NCBI RefSeq assembly: GCF_000372725.1
Contig: NW_005198673.1
Coordinates: forward strand, 15,993-66,164
DNA from: Emiliania huxleyi CCMP1516
Lineage: Eukaryota; Haptophyta; Isochrysidales; Noelaerhabdaceae
Reading direction: 5' to 3'
Length of the DNA: 50,172 nt
The position numbers were made by a program, and so were the translations under genes. The notes beneath the pieces are model-generated. The model was not told the origin of the DNA. It did not search any database and was given only the letters and a program-made list of their open reading frames with translations. Positions 9,678 through 20,739 of this stretch are shown here, in pieces; the first letter of the stretch is position 1; each line of letters starts with the position of its first letter.

Positions 9678-12600
9678 TCACGGCTCCTTGCTCCCCTCCC
9701 CGCCCGTTCGCTCCGAGCCCGCCGCAGCTGCCGGCTCCTTCCCGCCCGCGAGGAGGTCCGTGGCCTTTGTCGTCGTGGTGAACTCGCCCTTCGCGGCCGG
9801 CGCCGTGCGGGCGTTGGCCTTGACGGCGGCGATGGCCTCGGCCTTGGTGACGCCGTCCACCTTGGTCGCCTGGGGGAAGGCGAACCCCAGCGGCCGCAGC
9901 TTGGCCTGGAAGCGCTGCGTCATGAAGAGACGATAGCTCCGCATGCTGTCGTAGTCCGTGGACCGCTCAACCTCGGCCCACCGGTCGGTGCCGCCGCCGC
10001 TCCTGCCGCTCAGCGTGTCTGCGACGCTCTCCACCGCCGCCGCGTCGGGCGGCCGTGCGGAGAGCTTGAGCCGCCACGCGACGTGCAGGTCGGGTCGCAC
10101 AACCAACATAGCGTGCTTCGCGTACTCGAAGGCGAGCTGACCTCCCGACGTCTCTTGCCCCTTGGCGTGCGCAGCCACGCGTGCGACCTGACAGGCGACT
10201 CCGCGCGCCTGCAGCGCCGCCCTGAGAGCCTCCGCCGTCGCCGAGGCATCGGCGAGGAGGAGGAGGGTGTAGCGATCGTTGGCAATGTGCTCGGCGATCG
10301 CGGTCCCGTCGGGGAGGAGCAGGTGAGGGAGGCGCGCCCCAGCGCGCAGGACGGGCTGGTAGCCGCACGCCGGGTCGTCCGGCGGCAGGATGGCCTCGCG
10401 GGCGACGAGCGGCGAGAAGTTGAGCTTGCCGCCAAACATGATGCCTGCGCCGGCCGAGGGGCGGGGGCGGCTCTCAGACCGCGCCACCTGGAGCGCGAGA
10501 GCCGGGCCCGCGGTGCGGCTACCGGACGACGCAAAGTGGTTGGCGGCGTGGAGGCCGGAGCTCTTGTGGTGCCAGATCAGCCGCATCCAGCGAGAGAAGG
10601 GCCACCACTCAAAGACAGGCGCCAGCAGGGGCTTCATCGCGGCGGGGCGCGGCACCAGGCCGAGCACGTACATGGCGGTGGAGAGCACCTGTGCGCACGC
10701 CGCGCGCGCTCGACGGGACGCATCGAGGCATGGGGGGCGTCTCTTCTTCTCTCCGTGGCGGCGGCGGCGGCAGCGGCGCACCGCCTGCCGCCGCTCAATG
10801 TCGTACGAGTTGAGGAGCGCCTGCGATGCCTCTCCGCGGCACGCCGCGGCCAGCTTCCACGAGAGGTTGAAGGCGTCGGCGTAGGCGGTGTTGCCGCCGA
10901 GCCCTCCGAAGGGCGGCCACGAGTGCGCGCAATCGCCGACGAGGAAGGCGCGGCCGTGCGAGAACTGGCGCGCGACGAAGAAGTTCCACCACCAGGGCTT
11001 CTCCTGCTTGAGCGTGAAGCGGCTCGTGCCCGTCATCTCCTCGGCCACCCGCGTCGGGCTCTGCTGGAAGAGCTCACCCACTGGGAACGGCATCAGGTTG
11101 AAGAGGTCACTCACCGGGTCGACCGGCACGACGAGGCCCAGCCCTCGCCTGTTCACAGCAGCAGGTGTGAAGAGACGCTGTTCACACCTCGGGTCCACCG
11201 GCACGACGAGGCCCAAGCCGCGCGCCGCTTGCGCAGCAGCCAGTACTGATGCGCAAAGCCGATGGTGCGCGCGAGCCGGGCGGCCAGGCCGGGGACGACG
11301 ACCGCGATGCTGCGGCTCTTGTTGAGCCCGAGAAAGCCGTCGTACTTTGCGCCGACGAGCTCCGCGACACGCGAGGCGGGGCCGTCGGCGCCGACGACAT
11401 ACTTGCAGCGCACGCGGTAACGCGTCTCCGGGGCGCCGCCTGTGGGGCGCAGCAGCGCGAGGATACACGTGCCCGACTGCTCCTCCTCCTCCACCCCCTC
11501 GTGCGCCAGGCTGAGCAGCTCGTGGCCGTACCGGACTTCGTTGGAGGCGCACCGCTCCGCCTGCGCCTTGAGAACTTGCTCCTGGTGCGACTGCATGCAG
11601 CGCGTCGGGTGGACGAACCTCGCGCTGGCGCACCCGACGCAGCGGGACTCGGTAATTGCATTCATCCGGCTCGGGTCCGCCTTGAGCGAGGCGGGGCTCG
11701 GCCCGAGCGCGCTGCCCCGGCACCGTGCGCTGCCGTCCTCATGGGCGAGGCCCGTCGCCAGGATCGTGCCAAAGGGTGCGTGCTGCGGCCAGGCACGCTG
11801 CACGCGCAGCTCCTCGAGCAGGTCGGGGTCGAGGACCTTGGACAAGATGTCCATCGTCGCCGGGTTGCAGAAGAGAAAGCGCGCGTCTGTGACTGGCTCC
11901 TCGCGCCTCTCGACGAGCAGCGTGCGCACGCCCGCCCGGCCGAGCAGCGAAGCGACGCTCAGGCCAGAGATGCTGCCGCCGCAAACGAGCACGTCCACCT
12001 CGAGGAGCGGCAACCCCTCGTCGGAGCTGCCCGCCGCGGCTGCCTCCTCGCCCTCCTCTCCGGAGGGCGGCGGTGGCGCTCCAAAGTCGAGGAGAGGCAG
12101 CGAGCGCGCCGGCAGCGAGGTCGTCTCGTAGACGGCCATTGCCGCGGAGAAAAACATGAGCCACACGGCGGCGGCGACGGCGCAGAGCGCACTCCCGACG
12201 CCCTGCAGCGCGACCACGCCGCCGCCGGCGTTCATCCCCGCCACGCGCAGCGCTGCCCCCACCGCCGTGTGCGCCGCGGCGAGCAGCACGTAGTTGCTCG
12301 GGTGGGTCGCCCGCAGCCAGGTGCGCGGGTCGAGCCCGACACGCTGCCCGGCGGCGTGTCGCCGCTGGCCGAGCACGGCGAGGAGGAGCGCGCCTGCGAC
12401 CGAGCCGCCCGCTCCGCCCGTCGCCGCGTACCCCGCCGCGTCCAGCATCCGCTCGCTCGCGCCGCCGCCCGCTCCCACCCGCGCCGCGACGGCGGCCGCC
12501 TCGACCGCGCATCCGGCGGCGAGGAGGAGGAAGGCGACCAGCTGCCAGCCACTCCCAAAGGGGGGTCGCGGCGAGAGGCGGACGGCGGCGGCGAGCAGGC

Positions 12601-13651
12601 CGTATGCCGCGGATCCGACAAAGAGGGCCGCCGCGTGCGACGCAAAGATTCCCCTCTGGCGGCTGCCCTCGAGCGGCGCGTCCGCCGGCACGCCGCGGTC
12701 TGCGAGGGAGAGGAGGATCGCCGAGAGGGCGGAGGAGAGGAGGAGCGCCCACCCGGCGGCGAAGGCGGCCGCGAAGGCGCGCGGCTCTGCGATCAGGTGC
12801 GAGGTGAGCGGGTACCGCTCCTCGAGCAGCGCGTCGACATTCTTGTCGATGCGCGCCATCCGCAGCGTCAGCACGGCGGCGGCGAGGAGGACCGCACTAC
12901 CACCCGCCCCATCGAGGCCGCGCAAGTCGACCGGGTCGTCGCAAAAGTAGCTCAGCCCGATCGCGGCGTCGCACGCGAGGCCGAGCCCGAAGATCAGGAA
13001 GGCGCCAAAGTTGTGGTTTGGCGCAGACAGCCAGGGAGGGCGCATCTCCTCGTACGCCTTTGCGAGGAGAGAGGCGATTCCGGGCAGCCAGCAGGCGACG
13101 GCGACCGCCTCGCACACGGCGAGGCTCGTCCGGTCCACGCCGGCGTCCGACAGCGCCGCCGCCGCCGTCCCGATCCGCAGCTGGACGCCAATCACGAGAA
13201 GCGATGCGCCCCGCATGTACGGGATCGGGCCCTGCACAAAGGTGGCGCACGCCCACATGACCAGGCCGCTACCCACCAGCAGGAGGCCAAACAGAGCGCC
13301 GCCGCTCGCATCGGGCTCCCCGAGCGCCACACGGCACGTGAGCGTGATGAGCGCGCCCGCGTACAGGCAGAGCGTGCCGCGGTAGCCAAGCGTGGCGACG
13401 AACTCGCACGGGTGGTTGAGCGCCGTGAGCCAGCCGGTGGTGACGGTGGTGCCCACCGCGATAACCGCAAACGGAGCTGCCGGAACCGGCCGGTCCGTGT
13501 CTGAAATCTGCCACACCGCCACCGCCCAGCCGGCGAGCGGGGCGAGCCAGAGCGCCTGCCACGCAGAGCAGCGGGAGCGAACCGGCGCTGGCTCAAAGCT
13601 GGTCTCGCGGAGGACCTCCTCGAGGCTGACCGGTGATTCGGCGTCGCCCAT
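9678..13651 (-). CDS. polytopic membrane domain fused to a PHBH-type FAD monooxygenase
   Basis: Start ATG ends at 13651 (further upstream in frame only GTG). Residues about 30-530 are a run of some 14 hydrophobic segments. From about 550 comes an FAD-binding fold: [24 protein letters not shown] (GxGxxG-like), later [20 protein letters not shown] (DG motif) and [37 protein letters not shown] (GD motif), all as in class A flavin hydroxylases. The C-terminal 200 residues look like the thioredoxin-like tail of phenol hydroxylases. Two introns: 11149-11225 (GC-AG; a GT donor at 11246 also keeps frame) and 10689-10781 (GT-AG). With these the coding length is 3804 nt, an exact multiple of three, 1267 residues. 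Substrate unknown. Confidence 0.8.
11149..11225 (-). other. intron with duplicated exon start and shared 3' cassette
   Basis: On the minus strand the intron opens GCGCGCGGCTTGGGCCTCG and the next exon opens GCGAGGGCTGGGCCTCG; the copy continues through CGTCGTGCCGG. The intron ends TCTTCACACCTGCTGCTGTG then AACAG, a terminus that recurs in other introns of the window. Confidence 0.65.
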
Positions 13652-15028
13652 ATATGCGAAGCGTCCACAGAAGAGCCAGGTGCACACAAAGGATTGAGAA
13701 GCCGGCGGCACAACGGAGGCCTCTCAGAGAGCCGCGGCACCTTCAGAAAAAGAGAAAGCTGGCCCTCACAGCCTCACACAAGATCTGTGTAGGGCGCAGA
13801 CGCATGTCACCACATGGCCGGGCGGTGCGCCCCACTATCCAACTCGTCTTGGTTGAGGTCTACATCAAGCGCACCAACTTCCATGCACGCCTTCGCCTCG
13901 GTGCCCGCGCCTCCGGCGGACGCGGTCGGATGCAGCGCCTACGTGATCGGCGCCGCGCCTCCTCCTGGCGGCGCGCTCTCCTCCGCCGGCGCGCTCTCCT
14001 CCGCCGGCGCGCTCTCCTCCGCCGGCGCGCTCTCCTCCGCCGGCGCGCTCTCCTCCGCCGGCGCGCTCTCCTCCGCCGGCGCGCTCTCCTCCGCCGGCGC
14101 GCTCTCCTCCGCCGGCGCGCTCTCCTCCGCCGGCGCGCTCTCCTCCGCCGGCGCGCTCTCCTCCGCCGGCGCGCTCTCTGCCCCACCGTGGGTCTGGCGG
14201 CCGCGTGGGCGGCGCCTAGATAAAGGACGACTACCCCACCGGCTACGACGAGATGCTCTTGATCTGATCCTCACGGGGATAGCCCGTCTCCTCCAGATCG
14301 GAAGATTGCGGCGACCTCGAGCTGTAGGGCACACGACTACATACGCCCGCACCAGGGGGCGAGGGCCCGGGACCGGACAGGGGCCCGCGGTACCAAACAT
14401 CGTCGGTGGGTGCCTGGCCGCGCTGCAGGTGCACAGCGCGCGCCGAGGGGGGGCACTTGCTAGTCTGCGCAGGGGATCACCCCGCCGCTCCCGGGGAGGC
14501 CTGCTCGCATGGCCGTCCCGCATGGCCCGCCGACGTGGCCGCCTCGGAGCTAGCTCCTTGTCGGCTGGTCGGCATGGCTAGCGGAGTGGCTAGCGACATA
14601 AGGGGCAGGGAGACGGTGCCCTGCGTGAGGCGAGATCGGGAAATTCGGTGGAAGCCCAGGGACACGCGAACTCGCCAGCCTGACTCAGGCACCTCTCCCC
14701 AGAGGGGCGGGGGAGCGGGGTTATACCGAGCCAACCGGGCGTAGCGCGCATGGCCATCTGCCGTGGCCGCCTCGGAGCATGGCCACACCAATGGCTAGCT
14801 CCTTGGCGGCTGGGCAGCTTGGCTAGCGGGTAGCTCGGAGGTGTAACGAATTGACACCGGTCGGGGGGAAACCTCTTGAGATTAATTCTAGCCGCCTCGA
14901 GAGAGGTTGCCTGGCTTAGTGGGGCGGATCCCTGCGAACCAGTGCACCAGGGTTCTCTTCCCTGGGGCCGTAGTTCTCGGACTAGCACACAGTCCGACCC
15001 TGTCCTTGGTGTGTGTGTTTCACGCTAA
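13652..15028. other. intergenic region with minisatellite and retroelement 5' flank
   Basis: Contains the 18-bp minisatellite (13971-14177). A sub-repeat (CCGCCTCGGAG...GGCTAGCTCCTTG...GGCTAGCGG) occurs twice, about 14535-14600 and 14765-14835, just before the retroelement frame. I see no reliable gene. Confidence 0.5.
13971..14177. repeat. 18-bp minisatellite, about 11.5 copies
   Basis: The unit GCGCTCTCCTCCGCCGGC is repeated almost without change. It is open on both strands, reading SSAGAL-type hexapeptides forward and EESAPA hexapeptides in reverse, so coding status cannot be settled by frame. Confidence 0.95.
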
Positions 15029-16495
15029 GATCTACGTCTGGTCAAGGCGCAGAGGCTGCTCCAGGAGGATGAGGACGCGCCGAGCCCCGGGGATAGGAGG
15101 GCGACGCTGCTCCTTCGACTGGGCGCTGATGGGAAAGTCGACCTGGGAGCGACGGCCGGCCTACGCAGAGCACTCCCGGGCCCGCTCTTGGAGGAGGCTA
15201 TGCGAGCCACGCTAGGAAGAATGAGCTGCACGGCGTCAGAGTTACAGGCGCAGGGTGGGCCGGACGCCGAGGCCATCCGGAGGACAGTGCGGTTGGAAGG
15301 GGCTCGCCCCCGAGCCGCGTGCCACCTATGCGAAGGCGGCCCGGACACGCGCGCCCACTTCCGGTATGGCTGCGCTGCGTGCAAAACGGAGCTGGGAGGG
15401 GTCGCGATGGAGAGGTCGGCCCACCTGGCGGCGATGGCGGACTCACTGTGGTTCGCACCGGATCGCCGGATCCCGGTGGACGGCGGGGCGGCTGGAAGGC
15501 GGGGAGTGGGGGTGTGGCGCCAGCTTCAAGCCTTTGAAATGGGCAAGGACCCCACGGTTCTGACTGTCCACACGGGGGGACTGCGCCACGGCATGACTCC
15601 GGAAAGGGCGACTTGCCTCGCTGCGGTGTGGGCGAGTCGGACGTGGCCTGGAGCGCAGCGGTTGCCCGCTGCGGCTGTCCGGGTGTGTTCCGAGGCGGTC
15701 CGGGAGCGGGGTCGTGGCCCGCTGCGGATCGTGGCACAGATCGTCCCGGAGCTGCTGGCGTGGCTGAGAGACGCGTTCGGACTGAGGGGCGAGGCGCTCA
15801 CTTCGGCGCTCACCATGTCGACGCTCTTCGAGGCCGCACCCAGAGTGGTGGGGGGGGCGTGGTCGGGGGGGGAGTGGGGGGTGGAGGTGGATGACGTAAC
15901 CGCGGAGGAGTGGTCGAGGACTCCGTGGCCACACAACGTCCTGATCACGATTGACGAACACGGGCAGGGGGCCCTCACTAGAGTGTACAAGAAGGCGGTA
16001 GCCACGGCGGAAGCGGGCGGACGGGTGGTGATGGTCGTTCAGGAGGCGCCGCAAGAGGGGCAACAGAAGTCGCGCTGCGCCTATCAGAACCTGAGCAGTA
16101 ATGGGGCGGCAGTGGACGCGGTGCTCTTCTTCCCGGCCGGGACACTCGCCTTTGGACACGCGGCGGGATGGGCCAACGCCACGGAGTCGGTTTACGCGAA
16201 CACCCACGCCTGGGCAGGGGGTGGAGAGGAAGAGGGCAGCGTCCTGCAGTTAAGGGGAAACCCGGTACGCGGGGCTAACCCTCGGAGACGTGTTATGGCC
16301 CTGCGACCGCGCCCCCCCCCCCCCTACTTAGCTCTTAGGGGTCAGGGCTCTCTAGCCCGTAGCCCGATACCGAGCGTCCGGCCAACTGGGTGCGCTTCTC
16401 AGCTCCCCGGTCCTGGGCGTGAGGTTACTGACCGCACTCCAAGTGCTCCAAGGCACTACTCTCTCGAGGTCTCGGCGAAGCGCATCGCAGGGTGA
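15029..16495 (+). mobile_element. 3' part of a non-LTR retrotransposon ORF (CCHC after reverse transcriptase)
   Basis: The frame is open from just after a stop at 15026 to a stop at 16495; the reverse transcriptase itself is not present, so this is a 5'-truncated copy. It contains CHLCEGGPDTRAHFRYGC, i.e. C-x2-C-x8-H-x4-C, the zinc knuckle found after the RT domain in LINE-type elements. The next 250 residues are globular (LVITIDEHGQGALTRVYKKAV-like segment WPHNVLITIDEHGQGALTRV, then VDAVLFFPAGTLAFGHAAGWA) and I do not recognise them. The C-terminus RHYSLEVSAKRIAG and following bases are duplicated at 23636. A (GT)n tail follows. Truncation at the 5' end with a repeat tail fits target-primed insertion. 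Confidence 0.65.
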
Positions 16496-16546
16496 GTGTG
16501 AACGGGGCAGGAGGGCGGTGTGTGATTGTTGTTGTTGTGTGTGTGT

Positions 16547-16626
<80 letters not shown>

Positions 16627-17675
16627 TGTGTGTGTGTGTGTGTGAGACCGAGAGAGAGAGAGACCGAGAGGAAGATGTGCGGTGTCCGCCTCTGCGCAGC
16701 AAAGAGGCCTCGCGGCCCGCAGTAGTGCGCCTCGACCGCCCCCTGCGAGCCGCCCTCCGCCTCGCTCGCATCGGGAATCGCACACACAACGCCCCGCGGC
16801 CCCGGCAGGCGATCGAGCAGCTCTGCCGGGCGTTGAAGACGCCTTGAGCGGCGAGGCTCTGCGCGGCGGCAAGCGCGGTCCCCGACGTGGCGGCGCCCGC
16901 TGCTGGCGTGAGGTGGAGCGTGTCAGCCTGCGTGCGGTCCCCACACGGACACCGCGGTTAAGTGTTAACTGACGGTGGTACGAAAAACGCCCCCTCACCG
17001 CCCCGCGAACCCGCCGAACGATTCGAACAGCAGCACGAGCTGGAGGTGCGACGTGTCCGCTTTTTATGTACTCGAGTCGACTTTAGTCTTTACGATTCGG
17101 AATTTCGTGGATTGTTCTTGGATTCGTCACATTTGAAAGTGTTCATCCGCGAAGTTCCACGGACCACAGAGACAGCAACACCATCAACATGTCCACCCAC
17201 AAGCAACGATTCTCTATCTCACGCCGCCGGACTCCTTTTTCCATAACGGCTATACACACAAACAATAACAACATCGACAATGGACAACGCAAGATTCTCC
17301 AGGAGCGGGCGCTCGCTCTCCAGGACTACACATGCTCTACGTGCAACGTGGGCGCCACCACCTACTGTAGCCCAGAAACAAGCAGGCAGAAACCAGAGGC
17401 GCCACCCCGCTACATGCACATGCAACCACGGTGAATGGCGCCGAGGCCCTCTTGCGCCAGCCCCAATCCCCTCATAGACCCAGCCGCACGCCCAGCCGCA
17501 CGGGTCCTTGCCCCCCGCGCACGGGTCCTCGTCCCCCGCGCACGGGTCCTCGTCCCCCGCGCGCGCGTTTCTCGTCGCAGGCCTTGGTGCATATCGTGTC
17601 CGCCTACAGGTAAGCTTGTGTATTCGGGGCGGGGGGTACCCGTCCAGCGCAGGGGAGGGCACCAGGGAACCAGCC
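16496..17675. other. intergenic region after the retroelement
   Basis: Begins with the retroelement tail (GGTGAGTGTGAACGGGGCAG, TTG repeats, then (GT)n to about 16645). The rest shows no convincing coding sense; 17507-17565 has a triplicated GCACGGGTCCTCGTCCCCC-like unit. Confidence 0.5.
16540..16645. repeat. (GT)n microsatellite at the retroelement 3' end
   Basis: About 50 GT units, interrupted once; follows GTTGTTGTTG. The same order recurs at 23766-23855. Confidence 0.9.
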
Positions 17676-18179
17676 TCAGTCCTTGTAAGTGAGACACTCG
17701 ACGTTGTTCGCCGGCGCCTTGTTCGTGCGCGTGGCGGCCGAACCGCACACCTTGCAGAGCGTATACGCCTTGTGGAGGCGAAGAAGCTCGACGGCTTGGC
17801 AGCCACGCCACGCCTCGCAGAGCTGTCGGCACGCAAAGCGCGCGACGCCGTAGTCACCCTTGTGAAATTCGCGGCCAAGCTCCTTGCACTTGCTGCCGTT
17901 GTCGTCAGCGCAGAAGCCCTGGCGGAGTGTAAAGCCGAAAGGGGCCACCGACGGCGACGCGGACGGTAGCGGCGCAGGCGAGGCGGAGGGAGGCGGCGGC
18001 GAGGGGGGCGGCGGCGAGGGGGGCGAGGGCGGCGCCGGCGGCGTGCGGGGCGGAGGCGCCGTGGGCGGAGGTGGCGAGGGCGGAGGAGGCGAGGGCGGTT
18101 GCTGTCCTTCCGCCACGGCGAGGTAAGCGGACAGCATGACGCACTTCATCGCGAGACGCATACTCATTCCGCTTGTCAT
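17676..18179 (-). CDS. secreted proline-rich, cysteine-rich protein
   Basis: I choose the ATG ending at 18179 because it opens a clear signal peptide (MTSGMSMRLAMKCVMLSAYLAVAEG). The product is 167 residues. Residues about 27-70 are a hydroxyproline-type stretch of PPSPPPP blocks, as in algal extensin/pherophorin-type wall glycoproteins. The C-terminal 85 residues contain eight cysteines (FCADDNGSKC, FACRQLCEAWRGC, LCKVC, VEC), so probably four disulphides; the pattern hints at a PAN/apple-like or other lectin-like module but I cannot assign it. Likely extracellular, in the wall or scale matrix. No intron needed. Confidence 0.7.
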   Translation of the reverse strand: MTSGMSMRLAMKCVMLSAYLAVAEGQQPPSPPPPSPPPPTAPPPRTPPAPPSPPSPPPPSPPPPSASPAPLPSASPSVAPFGFTLRQGFCADDNGSKCKELGREFHKGDYGVARFACRQLCEAWRGCQAVELLRLHKAYTLCKVCGSAATRTNKAPANNVECLTYKD

Positions 18180-18790
18180 GGCTCGTTGCTCTCGCTCAAG
18201 AGGGCCGCACCTACTCGCAGCGCACGCAGCTTGAGGCCCAGCACCAAGGACACCGCGGCACACCCGCCGCGCCCACGTTGTTTTGGATCTGCGAGGGCGC
18301 AGGCGGCGGCAGGCGCGAGCGTCAGCAGCATAAAATGGGATGAGCACGGCGCGGGCTTGTTTTGGGGGTCGCGGGGGCGCAGTAGGCACGGAGGCGACCC
18401 GCGGCCGCGCGCTCAGCAGCGCTCCGACCGCGATCCGATTGTGCCAGATTCGCCTCGATACTCGGATCGAGCCGCTCGCACGGCGGTCGCAGCACGGCGT
18501 GCATCAGTGCTCGCTGCAGTGGTGGTTGTGGGGCGAGGCGAGAGGGCACACGCGGGGGCAGCTCTCACCTCGCGCTGCGTCGCGCGGGCGAGGGGCGAGG
18601 CGAGAGGCAACCATGCATGGTGGGGGGGGTGTGCAGCTGGATCAAACAAGGCGGGCTCCATAGTCTCAACAATCCAAGTAGGCGGGCTCCATCTGAAACT
18701 TTCCGCGCATCGTTAAGGTCATTCACGGGTGTCCGCGGCCCACTGTGCCCGCTGGTAGGACAGTGATCGCCGCAAACCCTGTGGTCAGCT

Positions 18791-19031
18791 CCATATGATC
18801 TCGGATATTTTTTGTAGGCAGCGGAACACCAAAAAACTACTCTGTCTTCGAGTGAAAAGTAATCCGAGCAGACCCGCGGCCGCAATGAATTAAAAGGGGA
18901 GGTTTTCGAGGGGGAATCTGGAGAATCTGGGAATCTGCTCACCACTGACCCCCACCTCATCGAAAAACTTTTCACTCCAAGACAAAGTACTTTTTTAAGG
19001 TGCTCTACAACCTAGGCACAAAAGATATGGC
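18791..19031. mobile_element. candidate MITE-like element with terminal inverted repeats
   Basis: TACTCTGTCTTCGAGTGAAA (18838-18857, continuing AGT) pairs with ACTTTTCACTCCAAGACAAA (18967-18986, continuing GTA) with two mismatches in 23. Pairing extends outward with gaps through AACACC/GGTGCT and CCATAT/ATATGG, giving arms of about 55-60 nt around a core of about 105 nt. No transposase frame inside. Boundaries and target duplication are not resolved. Confidence 0.5.
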
Positions 19032-19103
19032 ATTGCAGGCCATTAGGGCCCTTTAGACGATCACTGAGTAGGCCAAAATCCCCGCTGGGCCGGGAGCAAC
19101 CTT

Positions 19104-19197
19104 AACAGCAATAGCATCCGGCCTCACGCGGCCTAATCGATACCCGGCCCTCACGGAATCGGTCTCAAGGCCCTCGTTGTACAGCAATCGTGATCCT
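19104..19197 (+). repeat. dispersed repeat, copy 2 (partner at 6058-6142)
   Basis: Same order as copy 1 with a short insertion (CTCAAGGCC) near the 3' end. Confidence 0.8.
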
Positions 19198-19822
19198 ACC
19201 AAGGAGAGAGAGTGGTTTCTAAAAATCTCTCTCTTGATCCTACCGCAGCCGCTTGGCCTGTATATGTACGAGAGTTTCCGGCAACCCAGAGGGAAACCAA
19301 AGGGTCCCCAGCACGGCGAATTTCGGAGATTTCGGTGACACGCGAATCATGAGAACTCCCGGAAGGCGGAGAAAGCCTTCGCCGGCCTGGGGGTCGGTCG
19401 GCATACTCAAGCCCGCGTGCAGCAACAGTGGTCAAGGGCCTGACCGGTCTCCCCGCAGTCGGCCGCTGTTTTCTCACAGGGACGTCGCGGTGGATCTCAC
19501 ACGGTGCCCTGGAAGGGAGCAGCCCGCGGGGTCGAGGGAACCACGCGAACGCCTTGCAGGTGGCACCGCGGAGGCACCTTTCCGCGCACGCGTTAAACGT
19601 TTACTGGCAGTTTCGAGTGAATCTTGCAACAAATCACCCTTGGGGACCCGCTGTGGGCGGGGCGGGCCCCTGCACAGCTGGGACGACGGCAGGAAACCCA
19701 AGGGCGAACAAACTTTCCCGGGGGGGGCGGGCACAAGATTCACGTCACAGGACACAGCGTGTTTGGGTGTTTTTTTCTTGTGGAGGCCATATTTTGATGT
19801 GCAAGATGCACGTTTCGATGTG

Positions 19823-19826
<4 letters not shown>

Positions 19827-19877
<51 letters not shown>
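19827..19877. repeat. (GA)n microsatellite followed by a G tract
   Basis: About 25 GA units, then 15 or more G. Confidence 0.95.
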
Positions 19878-19888
<11 letters not shown>

Positions 19889-20606
19889 GGGGTGACTACG
19901 AATCTACGATCCCGGTGTTGAACTTCGCGAAATTGAGATATTTCGGGCCTAATCCATCCAGCGCGCGAAGAGGCGCCTCCCTAGGGGGCTGTAAACCCGC
20001 TAAATCCCACTTGGAAGCTGTCTCCGGAGACCTGTCCGCCAAAGAGGGTATCCGATGAGCTGAGGAGATCCTCGGCTGTGCCTGTGGCTGGGCCCGTAGT
20101 GGCGAACGTGACGAACAGCAGCGAGACGATCATCCGGCGAGTCTGGTCCCTGGTACTTGCCCCGACGTTCTTCGTTCCAGATTCCGTGGTTTTTGCACGG
20201 TATTCGGATTTTCGCTATTTGGTCGTGTGGGTGTGAATCCCGGGATTAGTCAATGGTACCGCGTCGGCGACGCGGGCGCCTTGCGGGCAGAGCCCTTAGC
20301 CACCCTTTATCTTGCGCGGTCAAAATCCCTCTGCCCTGGTGCGTGGCAGCGTGCCGGCCTCCCTTCCCCAATTGGTGTTCTTTAGCTTCATCTGAAGCCG
20401 TCTGCTCCTGTCAACAGAGCCCACGAATTCTTGCAAGTAGAGCCATGCTGGGCGTCGTATATTTGTGCTCCCCTCCGTATCCCTCGCTCTCGGCCACTAC
20501 TGTCCATCTAAGAGCAGGCCCTTGACTTCCTTCGAATTCTTGCACGCGCCGGGGCAGAGTCGACACAGACACAACTCGTGACGCGCGCCAGCGCCCTGAG
20601 CCTAAG

Positions 20607-20703
20607 CCGCAGCCGCAGCCCGCAGCCGCAGCCGCAGCCGCAGCCGCAGCCGCAGCCGCAGCCGCAGCCGCAGCCGCAGCCGCAGCCGCAGCCGCAGCCG
20701 CGG
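20607..20703. repeat. (GCAGCC)n hexanucleotide repeat
   Basis: About 15 units ending some 37 bases before the ATG of the F-box/TLDc gene, so probably in its 5' leader or promoter. Confidence 0.9.
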
Positions 20704-20739
20704 CCACCCAGCCCCCCCTTGGCTTGACCGACTGCGTCG

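Larger units (their letters stand above)
18180..20739. other. gene-poor region with candidate MITE and dispersed repeats
   Basis: Holds a candidate inverted-repeat element (18791-19031), the second copy of the 6058 repeat (19104-19197), a GA tract (19827-19877) and the GCAGCC array upstream of the F-box/TLDc gene. GAATTCTTGC occurs at 20534, a motif found upstream of several other genes here. No coding sense recognised. Confidence 0.5.

Noticed and set aside
13814..14581. 255-residue plus-strand protein with SSAGAL repeats
   Set aside because: The frame is kept open by the minisatellite; the flanks show no protein-like composition.
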